From an uncultured Sphingorhabdus sp. (GTDB taxonomy: Bacteria > Pseudomonadota > Alphaproteobacteria > Sphingomonadales > Sphingomonadaceae): DNA of 64,000 bases. Positions 51,083 to 58,028 of the stretch are shown here, piece by piece. How positions within the stretch are numbered: position 1 is the stretch's first letter; each line of letters begins with the position of its first letter. The notes under the pieces were generated by a model, which searched no databases, was not told where the DNA came from, and saw nothing but the letters and a program-made list of their open reading frames with translations. The DNA is taken from NCBI GenBank assembly GCA_947492905.1, contig CANLOL010000001.1, positions 1,528,578-1,592,577 of the forward strand, in the 5' to 3' direction. The position numbers and the translations under genes are program-made.

Positions 51083-51619
51083 TTAACCAATGCGGTGTTC
51101 TAACCAGCCATAGAGAAAACTCTCATTGGTGCTGCGCTTTTCGGCTAAGCGAATGTATCGCTCGCCCTGTAACGCTTCTATGGCGCGTAATAAGACAATC
51201 TCACCTTTTGCGCCTCTCTTGTGCAAATATCCTCTTAAAGCGGCGAGGGTGGCAGGGCCGATGACGCGATCAATCTGTAAATCTTTATAATCACGTTCCT
51301 GACGATTGAGCGCATTGAGCGCGCGCTGCGTAAATGAAATAGCAGTGCCTACGCCCATATTTACGCCGGTATCAAACATTTCTTCGGCGACCTTGGGGGC
51401 TAATGCAGCTATTCTATCAAATTGAGGTTTGAGCCAATAAATACGTTTATATATGCTATGCGCTTCGCTTTTTGGCATAGAGCGCATTGGGCCATCATAG
51501 CCATGTTGCCGTGCAGTCCCAATGGTTATGCCCCAATTGGTCTCTCCGCCCATATCATGCGGATGATTGGAATATCCGCCTTCGCGTTTTAAGACGTCAT
51601 TGATTAATCGATCAATCAT
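51083..51619 (-). CDS. glycoside hydrolase family 108 endolysin
   Basis: About 178 residues from ATG 51619 (AAGGTG nine bases upstream). The catalytic Glu is in LKREGGYSNHPHDMGGETNWGIT, typical of GH108 N-acetylmuramidases of phages and gene transfer agents, followed by a C-terminal peptidoglycan-binding domain (DRVIGPATLAALRGY). No signal peptide, so it needs the adjacent holin for release. The promoter region carries the bipartite element shared with the XRE/DUF6456 locus. Confidence 0.9.
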   Translation of the reverse strand: MIDRLINDVLKREGGYSNHPHDMGGETNWGITIGTARQHGYDGPMRSMPKSEAHSIYKRIYWLKPQFDRIAALAPKVAEEMFDTGVNMGVGTAISFTQRALNALNRQERDYKDLQIDRVIGPATLAALRGYLHKRGAKGEIVLLRAIEALQGERYIRLAEKRSTNESFLYGWLEHRIG

Positions 51620-51647
51620 AAGTGAATCACCTTTCATCATTACAGAT

Positions 51648-51673
51648 AACCAAATAGGTTATATGTAGGAAAG
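51648..51673. promoter_or_regulatory. bipartite element, copy 1 (endolysin promoter)
   Basis: AACCAAATAGGTT (51648-51660, near-palindromic) is followed after 2 bp by ATGTAGGAAAG (51663-51673). Both blocks recur exactly at 57417-57444, the second in inverted orientation. The element ends 29 bp before the endolysin ATG. Read toward the endolysin it is CTTTCCTACAT then AACCTATTTGGTT, with TATAAC spanning the junction as a possible -10 box. Confidence 0.7.
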
Positions 51674-51691
51674 ATATTTCAACTTAATAAA

Positions 51692-51723
51692 GTTTCAATT
51701 CGTCAATGTTTCAATTCGTCAAT
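51692..51723. repeat. two tandem 16-bp repeats
   Basis: GTTTCAATTCGTCAAT occurs twice without spacer (51692-51707 and 51708-51723). On the minus strand each copy contains TTGACG, a possible -35 box directed at the endolysin gene. They lie between the endolysin promoter element and the 3' end of tRNA-Pro. Confidence 0.75.
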
Positions 51724-51795
51724 CAGGCGAGCATTAATTTGACTCTATCAAAAATGCGCAGCTGTTGCTGGTATAATAACAATGATTTGAAAACT

Positions 51796-51872
51796 TGGTC
51801 GGGACGATAGGATTCGAACCTACGACCCCCACACCCCCAGTGTGATGCGCTACCAGGCTGCGCTACGTCCCG
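51796..51872 (-). tRNA. tRNA-Pro (GGG anticodon)
   Basis: A 77-nt cloverleaf can be folded by eye: acceptor stem CGGGACG/CGTCCCG, D arm GCGC/GCGC, anticodon stem TCACA/TGTGG with loop CTGGGGG (anticodon GGG, complement of 51836-51838), T arm GTAGG with GTTCGAATC, and an encoded CCA at the 3' end. It reads CCC/CCU proline codons. Confidence 0.95.
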
Positions 51873-52074
51873 ACGAAGTAAATGCGCTATATGGCTATGT
51901 TTTACGCTTGGCAAGCATTGATATGCGCTAATCACAAATTATCACCATATATGTAAACGCTTTACGATTGCAGTTTCATAGCTTGCATGATAACGGCTCA
52001 TATTATTTTAAATGCTGGTTAATTCTGTTAAACAGCGAATATATTCATCATATAATCGAATTTGAGGAAATAGA

Positions 52075-52413
52075 ATGTCAATATTATCTGTAACTGCACC
52101 CTTATTAGCGAGTGCACAACCTTCTGGTGCTGCTGGCGGTATATTAAGCATAGCGCCGCTTATTTTAATATTTGTGATATTTTATTTTCTGCTTATTCGC
52201 CCACAACAAAAACGCGCCAAAGAGCATGAGGCCAAAATTGGCGCGGTTCAAAAAAATGATCAAGTCGTTACAGGCGGCGGATTAATGGGCAAAGCGGTCA
52301 AAGTAACCGAAGATTATGTCGAAGTGGAAATTGCCAGCGGCGTAAAAGTGAAAGCTGTAAAATCCACCTTGGCAGATATTGTCCCGAAAAATGTTAAAGC
52401 AGCGAATGACTAA
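52075..52413 (+). CDS. yajC: preprotein translocase subunit YajC
   Basis: A 112-residue membrane protein with one N-terminal helix (about 23-43) and the FYFLLIRPQQKRAKEH motif, followed by a small cytosolic domain (GDQVVTGGG-like, here NDQVVTGGGLMGKAV). It is part of the SecDF-YajC complex assisting Sec export and lies upstream of secD and secF in the usual order. Confidence 0.95.
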   Translation: MSILSVTAPLLASAQPSGAAGGILSIAPLILIFVIFYFLLIRPQQKRAKEHEAKIGAVQKNDQVVTGGGLMGKAVKVTEDYVEVEIASGVKVKAVKSTLADIVPKNVKAAND

Positions 52414-52634
52414 ATCTACAGCTGCTTAGTCTATAGCAGCTTAAAAGGCGTCTGCCTAATTGCGATATTTTTGTAACATCTTGTGCGCATGTGGACAAAT
52501 AATGGATGCAATAGATTGAATTGGTTGTAGAGCTTACCTATGTCCCTAAAATGATATAGTGGCATATGGTTAATGGTTCAAATATTGAAGAGCAATATGC
52601 TAGGAACCTAAAGATTGAATATTGAGGAACTAAA

Positions 52635-54227
52635 ATGACAGACTTTCCGCGTTGGCGCGTGATTATGCTCTATGCTATATTGATATTTGGCGTAGTCATG
52701 GCGATACCTAGCCTGTTGCCCGAAGAAACGCGCGCAAAAATACCGTCTTTCTTTCCTCAAGAAACCATCAATTTGGGCTTAGACCTTGCTGGCGGTAGCC
52801 ATATATTATTAGAAGCAGATCCATCACAAGTGGCTGCGGTTCGATTAGAAGCGATGGAAGATAGCGTCCGTTCTGCCATGAAGCGGGCAGATGTAGATAT
52901 TGAACGCGTATCGCGCAACGATGGTAATTTAAGCTTTACCGTTCCCAATAGTTCAAAGGTTGATGCAGCGCGCGAAGCCATTTTGCCGATTACAGCCAAT
53001 GCATTTGGCGGGCGTGATTGGGATTTTCAGGTGAATGATGGCAATCGCATCATATTAGAGCCTACCGATGCAAGTATCGATAATAGTATCCAGCAAGCCA
53101 TGGAAACGGCCAAAGATGTTATTGATCGCCGTATTAACGAATTGGGAACATTAGAACCCAATATCATTTTGCAAGGTGAAAATCGTATCGTTGTGCAAGT
53201 ACCTGGTCTTGATGATCCAGAAGCTTTGAAAGCATTAATTGGTAAAACAGCAAAGCTTGAGTTTAAGCTGGTTGATGAGAATGCAGATCCGGATTTAACG
53301 GCGCAAGGCAAGGCCCGCGTTGGTAGCCAAGTATTACCATATCCGACCAATCCATCGGGCGTTCCCTTTATGGCTGTGCGCCGTATTGGCGGAATTAGTG
53401 GCGATAATTTAACAAGCGCTTCGCAATCATTCGATCAAGAGACTAATCAACCCGTTGTTTCGATAACATTTAATAGCGAAGGCGGGCAGAAATTTGCCCG
53501 TATGACCCAGCAAAATACCGGCAAATTATTTGCTATCATCTTGGATAAGCAGATTATTTCAGCGCCTGTGATTAACGAGCCTATTTTGGGCGGTGCTTCG
53601 CAAATTTCAGGTAATTTCTCTATTGAGACAGCGAACGAATTGGCGATTACTTTGCGCTCTGGTGCGCTGCCTGTGGATTTGAAAATCGTTGAAGAACGCA
53701 GCGTTGGCCCAGATTTGGGCGCTGAATCAATCCGACTTGGCTCTATAGCTGCTATGATTGGCACAGTATCGGTGTTGGTCTTTATGGTAATAACCTATGG
53801 CCGCTTTGGCATCTATGCGAACGGGGCTTTGATTATCAATGTGCTGCTTATTTTGGGTGTCATGGCATTGTTTAACGCAACGCTCACATTGCCGGGTATA
53901 GCCGGATTTGTTTTGACCGTTGGTGCTGCTGTGGATGCGAACGTTTTGATTAATGAACGCATACGCGAAGAACGAAGGCGAGGGCGTAAAATCATTCAGG
54001 CCATTGAGGTTGGATATAAAGAGGCTAGTCGCGCCATTTATGATGCGAACATCACCAATGTGATTGCCGCTGTATTGCTATTCGCATTTGGTTCTGGGCC
54101 AGTGCGCGGTTTTGCTATCGTGCTTATGATTGGTATCGTGACCAGCGTATTTACCGCCGTTGTTATTACCCGCATGTGGGTAACGGGCTGGATAAAGCGC
54201 AATCGCCCTCAAGAATTGGTGATATAG
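52635..54227 (+). CDS. secD: protein translocase subunit SecD
   Basis: A 530-residue inner-membrane protein: first helix (about 10-27), a DLAGGSHILLEAD segment starting the large periplasmic domain, and five C-terminal helices with NVLLILGVMALFNATLTLPGIAGFVLTVGAAVDANVLI. It uses the proton gradient to pull exported proteins. secF follows by 9 bp. Confidence 0.96.
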   Translation: MTDFPRWRVIMLYAILIFGVVMAIPSLLPEETRAKIPSFFPQETINLGLDLAGGSHILLEADPSQVAAVRLEAMEDSVRSAMKRADVDIERVSRNDGNLSFTVPNSSKVDAAREAILPITANAFGGRDWDFQVNDGNRIILEPTDASIDNSIQQAMETAKDVIDRRINELGTLEPNIILQGENRIVVQVPGLDDPEALKALIGKTAKLEFKLVDENADPDLTAQGKARVGSQVLPYPTNPSGVPFMAVRRIGGISGDNLTSASQSFDQETNQPVVSITFNSEGGQKFARMTQQNTGKLFAIILDKQIISAPVINEPILGGASQISGNFSIETANELAITLRSGALPVDLKIVEERSVGPDLGAESIRLGSIAAMIGTVSVLVFMVITYGRFGIYANGALIINVLLILGVMALFNATLTLPGIAGFVLTVGAAVDANVLINERIREERRRGRKIIQAIEVGYKEASRAIYDANITNVIAAVLLFAFGSGPVRGFAIVLMIGIVTSVFTAVVITRMWVTGWIKRNRPQELVI

Positions 54228-54236
54228 GAGCATATT

Positions 54237-55223
54237 ATGAAACTTTTGAAACTTGTTCCCGATAATACCAATATTCCTTTTTTGAAGGTCCGTGTTGTCA
54301 CATTTATCGTCAGTATTTTGATTATGGCGGCTTCCATTGGCGCAGTGCTTACCCAAGGTTTGAATTTTGGCGTTGATTTTATCGGCGGTCAAATGATCCA
54401 AGCTACGATTAGTGATGTTGAACAAGCGCCGGTTGAGGAAATACGCACCAAGGTGAATAGCTTGGGATATGGCGAGCCGACTATTCAACGCTTTGGTGAA
54501 CCCAATCAAATCTCTATTCGTATGAAATTACCCGAAGGCGCAGAGGATGAACCTGAATTGGCCAATGAAATGGCGACTTCTATCGTCAATAAGCTGAAAG
54601 AGGATTATCCCAATACCGTTATTGATGGTGTTGATTCTGTATCCGGTAAAGTTTCCAGCGAATTGTTCAGCACCGGCGTAACGGCTTTATTAGCAGCTAT
54701 GTTTGCGATTGCGCTCTATATTTGGGTGCGTTTTGAATGGCAATTTGGTGTAGGCGCCTTATTTGCATTGATGCACGATGTGGTGCTCACATTTGGTTTG
54801 TTTGCCGTCACGCAATTAGAATTTAACCTTAACATCATTGCGGCTTTGCTGACTATTATTGGTTATTCGCTCAATGATACGATTGTGGTTTATGACCGTA
54901 TCAGAGAGAATCTGAAAAAATATCGCAAAATGGATATGCCTGCGCTGCTTGATCTATCGGTCAATGAGACATTGGCACGCACGGTAATGACTTCAATTAC
55001 GATTTTGGTTCCACTTGTCATTTTAATGATATTTGGCCCGAAAGTCATTTTTGGTTTCGCAGCGGCAATGGCCTTTGGTGTGCTTATCGGTACATATTCT
55101 TCGGTTTATATGGCTGCGCCTATATTGATATGGCTCAAAGTTGGCCCTGATAGCTTCATTCCTGTGGATGATGGAAAAAGCCAAGAAGATAAGATGAAAG
55201 AAGGCTATGGTGCGGTCGTATAA
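54237..55223 (+). CDS. secF: protein translocase subunit SecF
   Basis: A 328-residue partner of SecD: first helix, LNFGVDFIGGQMIQ, a short periplasmic domain and five C-terminal helices with IIAALLTIIGYSLNDTIVVYDRIREN, the family signature. The same operon continues into the Mth938-like gene 12 bp downstream. Confidence 0.96.
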   Translation: MKLLKLVPDNTNIPFLKVRVVTFIVSILIMAASIGAVLTQGLNFGVDFIGGQMIQATISDVEQAPVEEIRTKVNSLGYGEPTIQRFGEPNQISIRMKLPEGAEDEPELANEMATSIVNKLKEDYPNTVIDGVDSVSGKVSSELFSTGVTALLAAMFAIALYIWVRFEWQFGVGALFALMHDVVLTFGLFAVTQLEFNLNIIAALLTIIGYSLNDTIVVYDRIRENLKKYRKMDMPALLDLSVNETLARTVMTSITILVPLVILMIFGPKVIFGFAAAMAFGVLIGTYSSVYMAAPILIWLKVGPDSFIPVDDGKSQEDKMKEGYGAVV

Positions 55224-55235
55224 AGGGCTGCTTAT

Positions 55236-55613
55236 ATGACCAACCTATCTGCAGAGATGCCAGCTTCTGGCCCGATAATCAGGGGCTTTGGAGCGCAAGG
55301 CTTTCGCATTAATGAAGAATATTATAGCGGCGGGATTATCCTAACGCCTAGCGATGCGATTGCTTGGGATGTACCAGATACTATAAGTATGAATGATGCA
55401 CCCTTGATGGATGCTTTAAAGCAGGTGCGTCCTGAATTTCTGCTCTTGGGTACGGGCGCAAAATTACTGCGTCCTGCGGCGAAATTCACCCGCGCAATAG
55501 AGGCGATGGATATTGGCATAGAGGTTATGGATAGCCGAGCAGCCGCGCGCGCATGGAGCATGTTACGATTAGAAGAACGTCAAATTGTCGGCGCTATCAT
55601 GCCGCTGGGCTAA
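55236..55613 (+). CDS. Mth938-like domain protein (DUF498/NDUFAF3 family)
   Basis: A 125-residue protein with the GFRINEEYYSGGIILTP and FLLLGTGAKLLRP segments of the Mth938 fold. The mitochondrial relative NDUFAF3 helps assemble respiratory complex I; the bacterial role is unknown. In alphaproteobacteria it usually follows secF, as here. Confidence 0.88.
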   Translation: MTNLSAEMPASGPIIRGFGAQGFRINEEYYSGGIILTPSDAIAWDVPDTISMNDAPLMDALKQVRPEFLLLGTGAKLLRPAAKFTRAIEAMDIGIEVMDSRAAARAWSMLRLEERQIVGAIMPLG

Positions 55614-55614
55614 A

Positions 55615-56796
55615 TCAGCTTTTTATATTTATGATATTTTTGAGATGTTGATCCATTTTTTCGGAATTTATATCCCATGAAAAATGCGCAACATTATGCG
55701 CAACTTCATTTTGATCGCGCGGTTCGCTCAGCAATTTATTGATTGCATCAGCCACTTGTTTGCTATCGCGCTCAACGATGAATCCTGCGCTCTCATCCTT
55801 CACCAATTCGCGCGCTCCGCCAACATCGCTAATCACGATTGGCGTACCGCTAGCAAGCGATTCCACCCACGCATTCGCAAGACCCTCGCTCTCCGATACT
55901 AAGCAGGATATGTCTGCTGCGGCGATGATAGACGGCAGTGCATCATGGTCAACCGCGCCCAAAAACCTTACTCTTTCTGATAAGCCTAATTGCTCTGTAA
56001 GTGCTTCGAACTTTGCTCTAGCTGGCCCCATTCCAGCGAACATCAATGTTGCATTTGGAATATGTTGCAGAGCTTCAATAATCAGATGTTGATTCTTACG
56101 CTCGATTAAGGCCGCTACGCATATGATGAGCGGGCCAGTGACATTCAGTTTCGCCTTTTCAACCTCTCTATCACGCGGGTGAAAGCGGCTATGATCCATA
56201 CCCGTATAATGGACGGTTATTTTATCACTATCCATACCCAAGGCGATCATATCGCGTTTCAAAGCCTCTGAAACGGCGAGTAAACCGCCTGCATTTTCGG
56301 CGGCTTTGATAATCTGCTCCTTGCAACCTGATACGCTGGCCCAATGGTGTATATCTGCACCGCGTGATTTGACGGAATAGGGAATGCCTAATTCTGCGGC
56401 GATGCGCATCGCTGCTGGACCATCTGGATAGAAAAATTCAGCATCCACTGCATCAAAGGGTTTCTCAGCATGGAGTTTTTTTACGAGCGGCATGATGGCG
56501 TTAGCGATAAGGCGTGGATTATATTTACCGCCAACCGCTGGGATTAGTGTAAAATGCGGTCTATACACATTGAGTCCGCGCCAATTTTCATGATAGGGCA
56601 GTGATTTTAATTCGCTATAACGCTCTAAATTACTTAGCGGCCAAGGCGGAATCCCCAGAGGGTTGATAATAGTGACATTAAAATCTTCACGTTTCGATAA
56701 TCCAGAGGTTTGCCGCTCTACAAATATTCCAAAATTCGGTTTTGCGGCATTTGGGAATAATGTCGATAATGTCAAAATATGATAAGCTTTGGCCAT
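55615..56796 (-). CDS. glycosyltransferase family 4 protein
   Basis: A 393-residue GT-B enzyme. The N-terminal acceptor domain begins at LSTLFPNAAKPNFGIFVERQ; the C-terminal nucleotide-sugar domain shows GMDHSRFHP, CVAALIERKNQHLIIEAL and SESEGLANAWVESLASGTPIVISDVGGARELV with the E-x7-E pattern. Probably adds hexose to an envelope polysaccharide or lipid; donor unknown. It ends 1 bp from the converging Mth938-like gene. Confidence 0.87.
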   Translation of the reverse strand: MAKAYHILTLSTLFPNAAKPNFGIFVERQTSGLSKREDFNVTIINPLGIPPWPLSNLERYSELKSLPYHENWRGLNVYRPHFTLIPAVGGKYNPRLIANAIMPLVKKLHAEKPFDAVDAEFFYPDGPAAMRIAAELGIPYSVKSRGADIHHWASVSGCKEQIIKAAENAGGLLAVSEALKRDMIALGMDSDKITVHYTGMDHSRFHPRDREVEKAKLNVTGPLIICVAALIERKNQHLIIEALQHIPNATLMFAGMGPARAKFEALTEQLGLSERVRFLGAVDHDALPSIIAAADISCLVSESEGLANAWVESLASGTPIVISDVGGARELVKDESAGFIVERDSKQVADAINKLLSEPRDQNEVAHNVAHFSWDINSEKMDQHLKNIINIKS

Positions 56797-56837
56797 GAGT
56801 GGTCCTTAAGATAGAAAGGCTAATATATTGCAAATGC

Positions 56838-57404
56838 TCATGCGAAATTGCGTATGAGATTTTTGACCTTGGCTATCCACTTTGGATTTTGAATGACTTG
56901 CTGCCTAGCCCCTGCGCCAAGCGGCAATATCTGTATTTTATCATCCTCGCGCCCGATTAATCGCCCAAAAAGAAACCGTCCATCGGGGCGTGGGACCAAT
57001 ATATCCATATTTAAGGCGCTTTGCGATTGATCTGGAGTGATTTTTTCTAACCATAATTCATCGCCATAACGATAATCACCAATGCTGTCTTGCATTCGCA
57101 TTGCAATCATATCTTCTGATGGGCTGAGCATCATGACTATTTCTTCTTTTTTCGGGGCATATGCTCCGTTGATGCCGAATATAGCCATAAGTGGCAGTGA
57201 TTTTTGATCGGGTAGCTGCACCAAATCGGCGCTATCCACCGATAAAGCATCGGCGATACGGTTAAGCCAGTCCAATGATAATGTGCGCATGCCCGTTTCT
57301 AAGCGGCCTATAGTTTGGGCTGTGGTTGGCGGATTGCATTGCTTTGCGACATCAATCAACGTCATATTTTTTGCTTTGCGAACGCTTCTAATTTTATTGC
57401 GCAT
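56838..57404 (-). CDS. XRE-family transcriptional regulator with S24-like C-terminal region
   Basis: A 188-residue regulator. An N-terminal HTH_3 domain (about 3-60: RKAKNMTLIDVAKQCN, AQTIGRLETGMRTLSLDWLNRIADALSV) joins a C-terminal region (about 75-180) resembling the beta-rich domain of phage-type repressors (MRMQDSIGDYRYGDELWLE, VPRPDGRFLFGRLIGREDDKIQILPL). I see no clear Ser/Lys self-cleavage pair. It diverges from the DUF6456 gene, and the bipartite element lies 13 bp before its start, suggesting autorepression. A role in controlling the distant lysis cassette is inferred from the shared element. Confidence 0.82.
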   Translation of the reverse strand: MRNKIRSVRKAKNMTLIDVAKQCNPPTTAQTIGRLETGMRTLSLDWLNRIADALSVDSADLVQLPDQKSLPLMAIFGINGAYAPKKEEIVMMLSPSEDMIAMRMQDSIGDYRYGDELWLEKITPDQSQSALNMDILVPRPDGRFLFGRLIGREDDKIQILPLGAGARQQVIQNPKWIAKVKNLIRNFA

Positions 57405-57416
57405 AAATTTTCCTTA

Positions 57417-57444
57417 AACCAAATAGGTTTTTTCTTTCCTACAT
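57417..57444. promoter_or_regulatory. bipartite element, copy 2 (XRE/DUF6456 divergent promoter)
   Basis: AACCAAATAGGTT (57417-57429), four bases, then CTTTCCTACAT (57434-57444). Relative to DUF6456 transcription the second block has the same orientation as in the endolysin promoter, and the resemblance runs on: CTTTCCTACATTATCACC here and CTTTCCTACATATAACC there. This suggests a common core promoter with an adjacent operator. Confidence 0.7.
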
Positions 57445-57484
57445 TATCACCAAAATGGCAAGTGAAATTTTCAAGGAGATAATC

Positions 57485-58015
57485 ATGACACAAAGAATAG
57501 CTGGCAATAAAAATGGAAATAGCGATATGGACCCAAGAGAGATTAAGGAACATGCAATGCGCGGCGGGCAGGTTGATCGCTTATCCAAAAACGCCAAACC
57601 AAAAAGCAACCGCTCGGTCAGTGTGAATATAGGCGAATCTCCGCTGTCTTGGCTATATGCGCATAAACATCTGAGCGATCGTCAATTTCTAGCTGGTGAG
57701 AAATTGCGCAGCGAATATGAACGCGCTGCTATTGGCACGAATATCACAATGTCTTGGAATCCTATGCCGCCATCGAAAGGCCGCCGTGGCGCAGGCCATT
57801 GGGATCAGAGCGAGAGCAGCTTAAATGCCAAACAAAGGTTTGACGATGCTATCAATTGCTTAGGCGATGGTTTGGATGAAGTGGCGTGGCGCGTGATATG
57901 CAATTGTGAGAGCGTATCCAATGCGGAAAAAGCATTGGGTTGGCCAACACGCTCGGGAAAATTGGTGTTAAAATTGGCGCTCGATAGGCTGGCAAATCAT
58001 TATCGCATTGCCTAA
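57485..58015 (+). CDS. DUF6456 domain protein, possible regulator
   Basis: About 176 residues from ATG 57485 (AAGGAGAT upstream). After a polar, basic 45-residue leader comes a DUF6456-type helical domain: ESPLSWLYAHKHLSDRQFLAGEKLRSEYERAAI, then RFDDAINCLGDGLDEVAWRVIC and a helix-turn-helix-like end (SVSNAEKALGWPTRSGKLVLKLALDRLANHY). Related domains occur, as far as I recall, in alphaproteobacterial regulators tied to gene transfer agents; I cannot confirm homology here. It is divergent from, and shares an operator with, the XRE regulator. Confidence 0.7.
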   Translation: MTQRIAGNKNGNSDMDPREIKEHAMRGGQVDRLSKNAKPKSNRSVSVNIGESPLSWLYAHKHLSDRQFLAGEKLRSEYERAAIGTNITMSWNPMPPSKGRRGAGHWDQSESSLNAKQRFDDAINCLGDGLDEVAWRVICNCESVSNAEKALGWPTRSGKLVLKLALDRLANHYRIA

Positions 58016-58028
58016 ATCCATCGGCAGA

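Noticed and set aside
51692-51723. Possible CRISPR array
   Set aside because: Two repeats directly abut without spacers and no cas genes are present.
49800-51800. Complete prophage or genomic island integrated at tRNA-Pro
   Set aside because: There is no integrase, no structural gene and no visible duplicate of the tRNA 3' end; only a lysis pair and one Abi gene are present.
52420-52441. Terminator after yajC
   Set aside because: AGCTGCT/AGCAGCT forms a 7-bp stem, but it has an eight-base loop and no T run; secD may still be co-transcribed.
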